Positions 1-8,597 of a stretch of DNA of 64,000 nucleotides are shown one piece after another. Source of the DNA: Vibrio panuliri (GTDB taxonomy: Bacteria > Pseudomonadota > Gammaproteobacteria > Enterobacterales > Vibrionaceae); the NCBI RefSeq assembly GCF_009938205.1, contig NZ_AP019655.1, positions 310,001-374,000 on the forward strand, in the 5' to 3' direction. The first letter of the stretch is position 1. The number at the start of each line of letters is the position of its first letter. The notes beneath the pieces are model-generated. The model searched no databases and had not been told where the DNA came from. It saw nothing but the letters and a program-made list of their open reading frames with translations. Position numbers and translations under genes: made by a program.

Positions 1-183
1 TTTTACAAGTTAAAAGCAACAGGTGAATACAATATGCCAGTAGGTCTATTTCCAAATTTAGAGGGTTTGGAAATGGACATGCAATATTTTATTGATATGC
101 GCCCGAGCTATTATTGCTTTTCTAACGAGACCAAAGAAATGACTACAGAAGAAATCATGGCTTACTTTGCGGATAAGGTTTAA
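1..183 (+). CDS. GFA-family-like protein, C-terminal fragment
   Basis: Reading frame open from base 1 to the TAA at 181-183, giving the last 60 residues of a protein whose start lies outside the window. The tail (YFIDMRPSYYCFSNETKEMT followed by a short acidic helix) resembles the end of GFA-family (glutathione-dependent formaldehyde-activating-like, zinc-binding) proteins. The Cys motifs that define the family would be upstream and cannot be seen, so the family call rests on tail resemblance only. Codon usage is like its neighbours. It points the same way as the RND operon but is separated by 242 bases, so it is probably a separate unit. Confidence 0.5.
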   Translation, partial: FYKLKATGEYNMPVGLFPNLEGLEMDMQYFIDMRPSYYCFSNETKEMTTEEIMAYFADKV

Positions 184-425
184 CCAAGACATCTAGCAAG
201 CGTTTAAGTTTTCAAGAGACTTGTCCTAACCCGGTGGCTATTCATACGTCCATCACACCAAAGTCTCTTTCACTCTGAACTTCTCATGAACAATTGTAAT
301 TAAGCTCGTCGTCTCTTGAGTTTGTGCCCTTTGGATTGCATGTAATTTTCAATGCAGCAATCTGGGACACTTTTTCCCATGCGGAATTGGTAATACTTAC
401 GCCATATTCATTTGTGGGCTCAATA

Positions 426-1313
426 ATGCTATTCAAATATCCCATCTCTCTGCTGACGGTTGTTCGGCTTCACCCATTAAAGGTCGCTGCGACCTGGTTA
501 ATGGTTTTGGCTGAAAACGTGATGATTATTCTGATGCCACTGTTTATTGGTTATGCCATTGACGGTGTGTTAAACCAAAGCTTCCAGCCTTTAGTGATGC
601 TGGCATTGATTTTCTTTGTATTGGTAATTCTCAGTGTAGTGCGTCGATTTTACGATACCCGCGTTTATGGGGCGATTCGTGTAAAGCTGGCGAATATCGT
701 TGAGCGAAACCTGCGAGGGTTGTCTGTCTCAACCAAAGGTGCTCGGCTAACTATGTCGCGCGAACTGGTTGATTTCTTAGAAGATGATTTACCTGCTTTG
801 ATGACGGCTGTGGTTCAGCTTGTTGCGACGGTGGTGATTCTCTCTACATTCCATTTTTTATTGGCGCTTTGCATGTTGTTTGCAGGGCTGTTGATGCTCG
901 TGATCTATGGTTTGTTCCACCGAACCTTCACGCGACTCAATGGCCAATTTAACGACCAACTTGAGCAGCAGGTTCAACTGTTGAGCGGCGTTCGCTTGTC
1001 AGCGCTTCGTTGGCACTTTGAGCGACTTAAACAGTGTGAAATCAAGCTTTCAGATACTGAAGCCATTGTTTACGGACTGATTTTTACTGTGTTGTTTGGC
1101 TCGGTAGTGGGTAATTTGTGGATGGTGAGTCAGCTTGTTCAGCCGACTGCTGGGCAAGTATTCTCCATCGTTACTTATTCACTGGAGTTTGTTGAAACCG
1201 CAGTGATGCTACCAATTACGCTACAAACCCTTTCTCGTCTTACTGAAATCAGTCAGCGACTCAATCATACCTCACTCCAACAGGCTACCAAGGAGATGCC
1301 TTATGAAGTTTAA
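426..1313 (+). CDS. ABC-type six-transmembrane domain protein without ATPase domain
   Basis: About 295 residues from the ATG at 426; the frame can be extended to a GTG at 324 but that part is not hydrophobic and has no convincing ribosome site. Hydrophobic segments lie near residues 18-38, 55-73, 130-150, 155-175 and 220-240, with a linker (RRFYDTRVYGAIRVKLA) typical of the membrane domain of ABC exporters. The protein ends right after the last helices, so no Walker A, signature or Walker B motif is present, and no ATPase gene follows. Its end overlaps the start of the adaptor gene by 11 bases, which implies translational coupling with the RND pump. Role unknown: it may be a pump accessory or may borrow an ATPase from elsewhere. 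The family assignment is fairly good; the function is not. Confidence 0.75.
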   Translation: MLFKYPISLLTVVRLHPLKVAATWLMVLAENVMIILMPLFIGYAIDGVLNQSFQPLVMLALIFFVLVILSVVRRFYDTRVYGAIRVKLANIVERNLRGLSVSTKGARLTMSRELVDFLEDDLPALMTAVVQLVATVVILSTFHFLLALCMLFAGLLMLVIYGLFHRTFTRLNGQFNDQLEQQVQLLSGVRLSALRWHFERLKQCEIKLSDTEAIVYGLIFTVLFGSVVGNLWMVSQLVQPTAGQVFSIVTYSLEFVETAVMLPITLQTLSRLTEISQRLNHTSLQQATKEMPYEV

Positions 1314-2478
1314 AAAGCCGTTTTCTCTATTAGTCGGTTGTGCGGCTATCTTTGTTGCCTTGATTGTTGTCGATGAACTGGAACCCGAGTCGGTAGAGCC
1401 TGTTAAGAAACAAGCGGTATTGGCACCGGTTTCCGTGTTGAAGGTGACACCTTCGCAACATGAATCGACGTTAACGGTATTAGGTTTAACCGCTGCTCGT
1501 TGGCCAATTCAACTGAAAGCGTCGACAAGTGCGCAACTAAAATGGCTGAATGAAAGCATTGAACCGGGAAATTTAGTTAACAAGGGCGATGTGTTGGCGA
1601 GGTTAGATACCAGCGCTGTCGATGCGAACTTAGCGCAAGCGTTGAGTGCGTTAAAGCAAGCGGAGCTTGAGTTGAAACAAGCTAAGCATGAGCAAACCGT
1701 CGCGCTCAAAATGCTCAACCCAAGCAAAAGTTCGTCTTTTGCGCGTAGAGAGCCCCAAGTGCTCGCTGCAAAAGCCAACCTGCAACAAGCCAAACAGGCG
1801 TATGTAAGTGCGAAGAAGCTATTGGAAGAGTCGGTTATCACTGCACCTTTTGATGCTGTCATCATGAAGCGCCACATTAGCCCGAGAGAGTGGGTAGAGG
1901 CGGGGCAAGTGACTTTTGAGTTAGCTGCCAGCGACTCAATTGATGTTGAGCTTCCGATCTCTGAAATGCACTGGCAGCAAGTGCAAGCCGCATTGGTTGA
2001 ACCGAGTATTAATGTGGTAAGCCGTTCTGGAAATACATGGCCGGCTAAGGTGCGCTACGTGTCTCCTGAAGTCGACTCTGTTACTCGTCAAAGGCAAGTG
2101 GTGCTATCGGTTGAAGATCCTTACCAAAACAAACCAAGGCTTTTCCCTAATCAGCAAGTTCAAGCCATAGTGAGTCTTGGGTTGCAGGAAAACGTGGTAA
2201 GTGTGCCTCTTAGCGCGATGACACGAGATGGATACGTGTGGACGTTAGATATCAACGACCGTTTGCGAAAAGAGTCGGTAACGCTTATTGGTCAAGGCAG
2301 CCAAGAATTAGATATTCGCTTCAATGATCAAAGTGATAAGGCACGCCGAGTGGTGCAATATCCACTTTCTTCAATGTTAATTGGTAAACAAGTCGCGCCT
2401 AGATTCAATGAAGTCCATGTTGAAGCAATGCTCGCTGGAAAATCTAATGCAGCACAGATTAAGGAATCAAACCAATGA
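1303..2478 (+). CDS. RND efflux periplasmic adaptor subunit (membrane fusion protein)
   Basis: 391 residues. An N-terminal hydrophobic anchor (residues 8-24) is followed by a HlyD-type layout: a lipoyl half-domain, a coiled-coil hairpin rich in Ala, Gln, Lys and Leu (about residues 105-170), the second lipoyl half (VITAPFDAVIMKRHISPREWV) and a beta-barrel. It would bridge the inner-membrane pump encoded next to an outer-membrane channel; no TolC-like gene is in the window. The ATG at 1303 has an AAGGAG site nine bases upstream, placed inside the preceding ABC-like gene, and the stop overlaps the pump start as ATGA. The three genes therefore form one tightly coupled operon. Confidence 0.9.
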   Translation: MKFKKPFSLLVGCAAIFVALIVVDELEPESVEPVKKQAVLAPVSVLKVTPSQHESTLTVLGLTAARWPIQLKASTSAQLKWLNESIEPGNLVNKGDVLARLDTSAVDANLAQALSALKQAELELKQAKHEQTVALKMLNPSKSSSFARREPQVLAAKANLQQAKQAYVSAKKLLEESVITAPFDAVIMKRHISPREWVEAGQVTFELAASDSIDVELPISEMHWQQVQAALVEPSINVVSRSGNTWPAKVRYVSPEVDSVTRQRQVVLSVEDPYQNKPRLFPNQQVQAIVSLGLQENVVSVPLSAMTRDGYVWTLDINDRLRKESVTLIGQGSQELDIRFNDQSDKARRVVQYPLSSMLIGKQVAPRFNEVHVEAMLAGKSNAAQIKESNQ

Positions 2479-5400
2479 GTTGGATGACAAAATGGTTTAT
2501 TAACAACCCAGTCGCTGCCAATTTGTTGATGATGGCGATCGCTATCAGCGGTGTGCTGGCATTTGGGCAGTTACGTGTCGAGTCGTTTCCACAAATTGCA
2601 CCGTCATCAATCAGCATTACCGTGGCTTACCCGGGCGGTACCGCACAACAGATCGATGAGAGCGTGACTCAACGAATTGAAGAGTCGATCAGTGGTATTG
2701 CAGGCATCAAACAGATCACTAGCCAATCAAGTGCTGGGTTGTCACGAGTCGTGGTGCGTAAAACCAGCAACACAGACTTAGACAAACTGTTGGATGACAT
2801 TCGTAACCAAGTCAACGCCATCAATGGTTTCCCAGTACGTGCGGAAAGGCCTAAAGTGGTGCGTAACGAATTTACCAATTTAGCGGCGTTTGTGGTGGTG
2901 TCCGGTCCAAGAACCGATGATGAGCTACAACCAATTGCCAAGCAACTTGAACAAGCGTTAAAGAAAAACCCTCAAATCTCAAAGGTATCAAACTGGGGAA
3001 CTCGAAAGCCTCAGTTGGTTATTGAGCCTGATCCTGACCAACTGAGAGCATTAGGGTTGAACTTGGAAGATCTCGCAAGTTTAGTAGAGCAGCGTTCGCT
3101 AGAGTCTCGTAGTGGTGAGCTTATCAGTGACAAAGGCCGAATGGTGATTCGTGGTGACGGCTATGCCGATGATTTGCAGAAGCTAAATAATCTTGTCGTG
3201 ATTTCGGGAAGCAACGGAAAAATACACTTGGGAGACATCGCCAAGCTTAGCCGTGGCTACCAATACAGCGGCTCTATCGTGCGTAACAATGGTTCTAATG
3301 CCATTGCTTTATTGGTCAGTACTAGCCAAACCGATAATCTACTTAAAGTCAGTGAAGCGATAAGCGAAACATTGGATGCGCAACGCGCGATTCTTCCTTC
3401 GGATATTGAGCTGAATACCATGGCAGATATGGCGCCTTATATCGAAGAGCAACTGTTTCGTTTGAGCGAAAATGCGTGGCAAGGCTTGTTAATTGTACTG
3501 ATCTTACTCGGGATATTTCTTGAGATTAGACTCGCGTTTTGGGTCGCGATGGGGATTCCGATTGCGCTTACTGGAACACTCGCGGCAATGCAGCTTTTTA
3601 ACTACAGCATCAACGACATCACCCTATTTGGTTTTATCTTGGTTCTTGGCGTGTTGGTTGATGATGCGGTTGTGGTAGGGGAAGCGATTCACGAAAAACG
3701 GACTGGCAATCCTAGTCATTCCGGTGGCCCAAAGCTAAATGGCTCCTCAACGATAAATGGAAAAACTGCGGCTTGGCAGGGCGTGCATTCCGTGTCGGTG
3801 GCAACCGTGTTTGGTGTGCTGACGACCATTGCGGCATTTTCGCCAATGCTTTGGATTAACAATGAGTTAGCTAAGGTGCTTGCTGGGTTTTCAGCGGTGG
3901 TGATCTTCGCTTTGATCTTTTCGCTTATTGAAAGCAAATTTATTCTACCGTCACACTTGGCTCAGCTTTCAGTGAAAAAGTCATCTACAAGTATCTTCGC
4001 CAAGGTTCAGAATGCCGCGCAAGGCAGTTTGCAGTGGTTCAATCTCAATATCTATAAGCCAGTATTGGAGTTCGCACTTAGCTATAAAGTGGCGTCTTTA
4101 CTTGGGTTTGTAGCACTTATCTCATTGGCTTATGGCATGTGGTCAAATGGTGCGATTCGAAGTGCTCTGTTTCCTGAGATTCCGGGGCGCTACATCACAG
4201 CGGTTATTGAGTTAGAAGACGGTGCGCCGTTGCCACTTCAGCGCCAAGCTTTGTTGCAGGTAGAGCAAGCGATGACTCAGGTTGAGAAAGGCTTGATGGA
4301 AGATTATCTGCTGCAACAAAAGCCTGTGGTAAACCTACTCGCTTGGTCTGATGGTTATGGTGAAATTGAAGTCACTGCCGAGCTCACCAATGAATCTTTA
4401 AGCTCTTTGCCCGGTAACTTACTGTTGAAGCGATGGCGCGAAAGCACAGGGCAAATCGAAGGGGCTTACTCGGTTAAATTCAGCGCGGCAGAGGAGCCAG
4501 CTGGTGGCACATTCTTAACCATCTCTTCTAACGATCGTGAGTTGGCGTCTCGTGTCAGTAAACAGCTAGCAGATACTCTCGCGTCGTTAAAAGGCGTTTC
4601 GGATGTTTACGATGATGGTCAAGATGGCTTGCCGCAAGTTCGTTTGGTGTTGAATCAATATGGTCAACAGCTTGGACTAACACAAGCCACGCTGGCTCAA
4701 CTCGCAGGTGAAGCGTTTGGGGAAAGGGAAGTTCATCGCCTATTAGAAAACGGACAAGAGACCAAGGTGCTGCTGCAATACCCAAGAGATGAGCGCAAAA
4801 CCTTAGCTCAGCTGCAACAAGCCATTATCATGTTGCCAAGCGGTGGTAGTGTCATGATTGGCGATATCGCTGATTTCCATCATGAGCAAGAGCCGCAAGT
4901 GGTTTACCGCCGTGACCGAGAACAAGTGATCAACCTCTACTGGAAGCAAAACCGAGATCTGCAATCACCAGAGAAAACACGTGAACAACTCGAAGATTCG
5001 ATTGAATCTCTACATCTACAATATCCCAGTGTGACGATTAAAGCGGGTGGTGAGTTTGAAGAGATAGGGGAAGTGTCGGATGGCTTTAAATCAGCAATGA
5101 TTTTGACGTTGTTGATGATTTATATCTTGCTGGCCGTGCCTTTGAAATCCTACTGGCAACCAATGATCATCATGGCAGTAATACCATTTGGATTCGCAGG
5201 TGCTATTTTTGGTCACTACATGATGGATTTGCCAATCAGCATTCTTTCAATGTTCGGCATGATGGCCATGACGGGCATCGTAATTAACGACTCGTTGGTG
5301 CTGATCACGCGTTTTAACGCTGAATATCGCCAAGGCGTGCCATTACAGAAAGCGTTGGTGATTGCGGGCACCAGCCGTTTGCGAGCGATCTTCTTAACCA

Positions 5401-5648
5401 CGATTACCACAGTGTGTGGTTTGTTACCGTTACTAAGCGAAACCGCGGAGCAGGCACAATACTTAAAGCCTGCGGCGGTGTCGTTGGTGTTTGGTGAGCT
5501 ATTTGCCACAGCGGTAACGCTGATTTTGATACCCGTGTTGCTTGGTTTGTTTTGCCGCAAACCGCCTCAAGTTGAAGACCTAATTGAAAAAGAACCGATC
5601 GAACAAGAACCACATTTATCAGCACAGCTCACTTTGGAACGCTCGTGA
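2475..5648 (+). CDS. RND-family multidrug/solute efflux pump permease
   Basis: 1057 residues, the usual length for an HAE1/AcrB-type RND pump. The N-terminus has the amphipathic helix and first transmembrane segment (FINNPVAANLLMMAIAISGV), then a large periplasmic loop, a central membrane block with the GVLVDDAVVVGE motif near residue 395 (the paired aspartates carry the proton relay), a second periplasmic loop, and a C-terminal membrane block with GIVINDSLVL near 935. Proton motive force drives export. The start overlaps the adaptor stop by four bases (ATGA). The substrate cannot be told from sequence. The pump is expected to work as a trimer with the adaptor at 1303 and an outer-membrane channel encoded elsewhere. 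Confidence 0.92.
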   Translation: MSWMTKWFINNPVAANLLMMAIAISGVLAFGQLRVESFPQIAPSSISITVAYPGGTAQQIDESVTQRIEESISGIAGIKQITSQSSAGLSRVVVRKTSNTDLDKLLDDIRNQVNAINGFPVRAERPKVVRNEFTNLAAFVVVSGPRTDDELQPIAKQLEQALKKNPQISKVSNWGTRKPQLVIEPDPDQLRALGLNLEDLASLVEQRSLESRSGELISDKGRMVIRGDGYADDLQKLNNLVVISGSNGKIHLGDIAKLSRGYQYSGSIVRNNGSNAIALLVSTSQTDNLLKVSEAISETLDAQRAILPSDIELNTMADMAPYIEEQLFRLSENAWQGLLIVLILLGIFLEIRLAFWVAMGIPIALTGTLAAMQLFNYSINDITLFGFILVLGVLVDDAVVVGEAIHEKRTGNPSHSGGPKLNGSSTINGKTAAWQGVHSVSVATVFGVLTTIAAFSPMLWINNELAKVLAGFSAVVIFALIFSLIESKFILPSHLAQLSVKKSSTSIFAKVQNAAQGSLQWFNLNIYKPVLEFALSYKVASLLGFVALISLAYGMWSNGAIRSALFPEIPGRYITAVIELEDGAPLPLQRQALLQVEQAMTQVEKGLMEDYLLQQKPVVNLLAWSDGYGEIEVTAELTNESLSSLPGNLLLKRWRESTGQIEGAYSVKFSAAEEPAGGTFLTISSNDRELASRVSKQLADTLASLKGVSDVYDDGQDGLPQVRLVLNQYGQQLGLTQATLAQLAGEAFGEREVHRLLENGQETKVLLQYPRDERKTLAQLQQAIIMLPSGGSVMIGDIADFHHEQEPQVVYRRDREQVINLYWKQNRDLQSPEKTREQLEDSIESLHLQYPSVTIKAGGEFEEIGEVSDGFKSAMILTLLMIYILLAVPLKSYWQPMIIMAVIPFGFAGAIFGHYMMDLPISILSMFGMMAMTGIVINDSLVLITRFNAEYRQGVPLQKALVIAGTSRLRAIFLTTITTVCGLLPLLSETAEQAQYLKPAAVSLVFGELFATAVTLILIPVLLGLFCRKPPQVEDLIEKEPIEQEPHLSAQLTLERS

Positions 5649-5675
5649 TTGATTTTATAAAGGACAACGACGATA

Positions 5676-6680
5676 GTGAAACCAAGCGAGCAAATTCAAT
5701 CAAGCCGACAGACACAAGATTCTATGCCTGAAAACAAAGACCGTATGACGCAACAGAGCAAGCCTGACTATCACTCAGTACCTGGTTTTAAATTGGTGCC
5801 AGAGATTGCCTTGGTGGAGTCTTTGCCGGAACACCTTCAAAAGCGCTTTAGCCACGCGCTTAGCTTAATGCATGAAGAGTGGGGTGAGCGTCGTACTTGG
5901 GAAGAGATAGCGACTGAGAGCGCAATATCTCCATACCATTTTCATCGCCAGTTTACTGAATTGTTTAATGAAACCCCCGGGCGCTACCTAAGCCGAGTAC
6001 GCTTACAGATAGCTGTCAGCCTATTGATCAATGACGAGCCATGGAGTGTCATTGAGATTGCTCAGTATTGTGGATTCTCATCGTCACAGTCGCTAGGCAA
6101 GGCGCTTAAGCGTGAGTTAGGAGTGACGGCAAAGCACATTCGTGAAATGGGCTACAGTGCGACACCCAAGGAGACCGCCGAGTTCATCCAGAGATTAGCG
6201 CATCCGGGTGTGCAGTCTTCAATTGAAAAAGAACTGGTTAAGTCGATGCCAACAGAATTGGTTTGGTATCCAGAGCGTGGTATGCAGAAGCTCAAGCTAG
6301 ACGACCCTGATTGGGATACAGTGTTTGAGATGTACGGCCAGAAATCAACACAACTGATGGGTGCGACACCGATTAAGCAGATGAGAAACAAGTGGGATGA
6401 TATCGACGTTGAAATTGGCAACTGGCAAGTTGCTAAAGAGCGTTACGATATGACCATTCCAGAGGGATACTATTTGTGTAGCGATGTTTATCTGGTGTCG
6501 GATGTTGCCTACAGCACAGCCTTAGAAGCGCTGTTTAATGTGGTTAAGCAACAAGGCTTGCAGTTAGATGTGAATGGCTATTTGGTCGAGATGATTCGCC
6601 ACATAGATGATGACGATACGGAGGGAGTCACTTTCTCTTTCCAGTTACCTGTTTTAACCAAGCAAGATAGCGAAGAGTAA
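5676..6680 (+). CDS. AraC-family regulator with GyrI-like effector domain
   Basis: 334 residues from a GTG at 5676 preceded by AAAGGA; an ATG at 5724 is an alternative. Residues about 50-155 form two helix-turn-helix units of the AraC type (WEEIATESAISPYHFHRQF and IEIAQYCGFSSSQSLGKALK), and the C-terminal part, about 190-330, matches the GyrI/SoxS-like small-molecule binding fold seen in Rob-type and MarA-type regulators. Having the DNA-binding domain first and the effector domain last is the Rob arrangement. It lies 27 bases after the RND pump gene in the same direction, so it is likely a local, drug-responsive activator of that operon. This role is inferred from position. Confidence 0.85.
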   Translation: MKPSEQIQSSRQTQDSMPENKDRMTQQSKPDYHSVPGFKLVPEIALVESLPEHLQKRFSHALSLMHEEWGERRTWEEIATESAISPYHFHRQFTELFNETPGRYLSRVRLQIAVSLLINDEPWSVIEIAQYCGFSSSQSLGKALKRELGVTAKHIREMGYSATPKETAEFIQRLAHPGVQSSIEKELVKSMPTELVWYPERGMQKLKLDDPDWDTVFEMYGQKSTQLMGATPIKQMRNKWDDIDVEIGNWQVAKERYDMTIPEGYYLCSDVYLVSDVAYSTALEALFNVVKQQGLQLDVNGYLVEMIRHIDDDDTEGVTFSFQLPVLTKQDSEE

Positions 6681-6818
6681 AAAGCTAAGGAGGTTTTGCC
6701 CCAAAACGAGTTATCTATTCTTTTGTTGCTTTTTGGAAGTAATTTAGAGATTTTATAATGCTGCGTAAATTTTACCGCACCAGCAGTTGCGATTCGTCAA
6801 CCAGATTTAAGGTAAAAA

Positions 6819-7610
6819 ATGAAATTTCCAAAATCCCTTCCTACTTGTCATCAAGCTGTACTAGAGCGTATTGTCGCTCTGTTATCTAAAGACCCACGTA
6901 TTTGTGGAGTCGGTTGCAGCGGTTCTTATGCTTCTGACTCAATGGATGAGTTCAGTGACCTCGATTTTGTTATTGCTGTTGAACCGAAACACCATGAAGA
7001 AGTTATGGCTCAACGTTTTGAGATTCTGAACCAGTTTGAAGATTTAGTTGCTGCTTTCACTGGAGAGCATGTTGGTGAACCAAGGCTTGTTGTTTCTCTG
7101 TTTGGTGGCACGAACCCTATTCATGTTGACTTTAAGTTCGTTGCTCTACCTGATGCAGCACAACGTGTAGATGATACTCAAATATTGTGGCAGCGAGGAA
7201 GTTGTTTGCATGATGCTTTTGCTAGTAAAGAGCCTCAGTACCCACAACCAGATGCGCAGTGGATTGAGGATAGAATGTGGATTTGGGTTCATTATGCCGC
7301 AACGAAGATTGCTCGTGGTGAACTCTTTGAAACCCTAGAATTTATCTCTTTCTTACGCATTACGGCACTCTCACCATTAGCATTACAACAGGCGGGGTTA
7401 ACGCCATCAGGTGTACGTACACTTGAAAAACGGCTACCTGAGTTTGCCTCAAAACTCGCTAAAACAGTCGCGGTGTTAGAGAAGGGCTCTCTTATTGCTG
7501 CGCTTGAACAGTGCGTTGTAATCTATTTAGAAATGCGTGTGAAAGAGAACATTACAAAGAACGAAGAAGCCAAACAGGTCGCTATGGCCTACCTTGAAAC
7601 GATAAAGTAG
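6819..7610 (+). CDS. Nucleotidyltransferase-domain protein
   Basis: 263 residues. The N-terminal part carries the polymerase-beta-like nucleotidyltransferase signature: GCSGSYASDSMDEFSDLDFV, that is, a Gly-Ser pair followed by Asp-Leu-Asp, the metal-binding acidic residues (about residues 33-52). The C-terminal half is helical, as in antibiotic-type nucleotidyltransferases. The true substrate is unknown; small-molecule adenylation is the family theme. The ATG at 6819 follows a purine-rich stretch (TTTAAGGTAAAAA). The glutathione transferase gene begins six bases after its stop, so the two are very likely cotranscribed. The 138 bases upstream would hold the promoter; no clear operator was seen. 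Confidence 0.8.
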   Translation: MKFPKSLPTCHQAVLERIVALLSKDPRICGVGCSGSYASDSMDEFSDLDFVIAVEPKHHEEVMAQRFEILNQFEDLVAAFTGEHVGEPRLVVSLFGGTNPIHVDFKFVALPDAAQRVDDTQILWQRGSCLHDAFASKEPQYPQPDAQWIEDRMWIWVHYAATKIARGELFETLEFISFLRITALSPLALQQAGLTPSGVRTLEKRLPEFASKLAKTVAVLEKGSLIAALEQCVVIYLEMRVKENITKNEEAKQVAMAYLETIK

Positions 7611-7616
7611 GAGTAC

Positions 7617-8357
7617 ATGATGAGCGATAAAGTAATCATTTTTCACGATCCAACCTCAGAGCCAAGCCGTGCAGTTTATTGGTTAGCACTAGAGGCAGGC
7701 ATTGATATTGAAGTGCAATACACATGGTTAACACGTGGTGATCATATGTCGGAAGAGTTTCTAGAAGTGAACCCTTTGCATCAAGTTCCTGCTATGCGCC
7801 ACGGAGATTTTTGCCTTTCAGAAGCAACAGCGATAATGAACTACTTAACAGACATTAATGGTTGTAGTGATAAGTGGTTTGGTCGTGATGTGAAATCCAA
7901 AGCAGTTATGAATAAGCACCTTTCTTGGTATCACACCAACTTACGCAAAGTGCTAACACTGGACTACTTCCTACCAGCGCTACTAATGCCAGCATACCTT
8001 GGTTTCGACAGACCATCAGAAGCTGAAATTATAAGTAAACTAGAAGCCATACATACAATGTTTAGCTCGTTAGATAAAATGCTAGAAGGAAAGCCTTATC
8101 TTTGTGGTGATGAGGTAAGTGCTGCTGATTTACTGTATGTATCAGATATTTTTGCCTTAGAAATCGACTCAAACTATCAGCACATTATCCAACAATACCC
8201 CAACATTGTTGCATGGATTGAAAGACTTAAAGCATTGCCAAGTTATGAGCAATGTAATCGAGCTTGGAACTATGTTGTCCCACAAATCCTTGCGCTAGAT
8301 GGTGGCACGAAAGGCACGCCAGAGTGGATCAAAACGGAATGTGAGAAAGTGCTTTAA
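7617..8357 (+). CDS. Theta-like glutathione S-transferase
   Basis: 246 residues from ATG 7617 (a second ATG at 7620 is equally plausible after GTAGGAG). The N-terminal thioredoxin-fold half contains EPSRAVYWLA with the serine expected for theta-class catalysis, a cis-proline context (HQVPAM) and the glutathione gamma-glutamyl binding motif SEATAIMNYL. The C-terminal half is all-helical with the substrate pocket. The overall pattern (RGDHMSEEFLEVNPLHQVP) is closer to theta/eukaryote-like transferases than to the common bacterial beta class. It probably conjugates or reduces an electrophile using glutathione in the cytoplasm. It is coupled to the nucleotidyltransferase gene just upstream and followed by a hairpin terminator at 8525. 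Confidence 0.85.
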   Translation: MMSDKVIIFHDPTSEPSRAVYWLALEAGIDIEVQYTWLTRGDHMSEEFLEVNPLHQVPAMRHGDFCLSEATAIMNYLTDINGCSDKWFGRDVKSKAVMNKHLSWYHTNLRKVLTLDYFLPALLMPAYLGFDRPSEAEIISKLEAIHTMFSSLDKMLEGKPYLCGDEVSAADLLYVSDIFALEIDSNYQHIIQQYPNIVAWIERLKALPSYEQCNRAWNYVVPQILALDGGTKGTPEWIKTECEKVL

Positions 8358-8524
8358 ATTTAAAGCCATGAGGGTGCGAATTATGCACTCTCGTATTCTT
8401 GTAAAGAAAAGGCGAATGCTACATCTAGCTCATTTTTGTCCAAAAATGAGTTTCAATTACGATGTATAAGAGTTTGTTCTGTTTCGCCGTGGCTTATCAT
8501 CTTCAATTCGAACTAAAAGAAAAC

Positions 8525-8548
8525 GCGAACCTGTAAGGGTTCGCTTTT
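8525..8548. terminator. Bidirectional hairpin terminator
   Basis: GCGAACC at 8525-8531 pairs with GGTTCGC at 8538-8544, with a six-base loop and TTTT directly after. An A-rich run precedes it, so it can also serve the opposite strand. It lies between the converging glutathione transferase and gcvP genes. Confidence 0.75.
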
Positions 8549-8597
8549 GAATTGTTAGAAGTTAACCAACTTAATTAGTTACCCTCAACTACAAAAC

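Noticed and set aside
324..425. Extended start of the ABC-like gene
   Set aside because: The added 34 residues lack a ribosome site and membrane pattern; the ATG at 426 is preferred.
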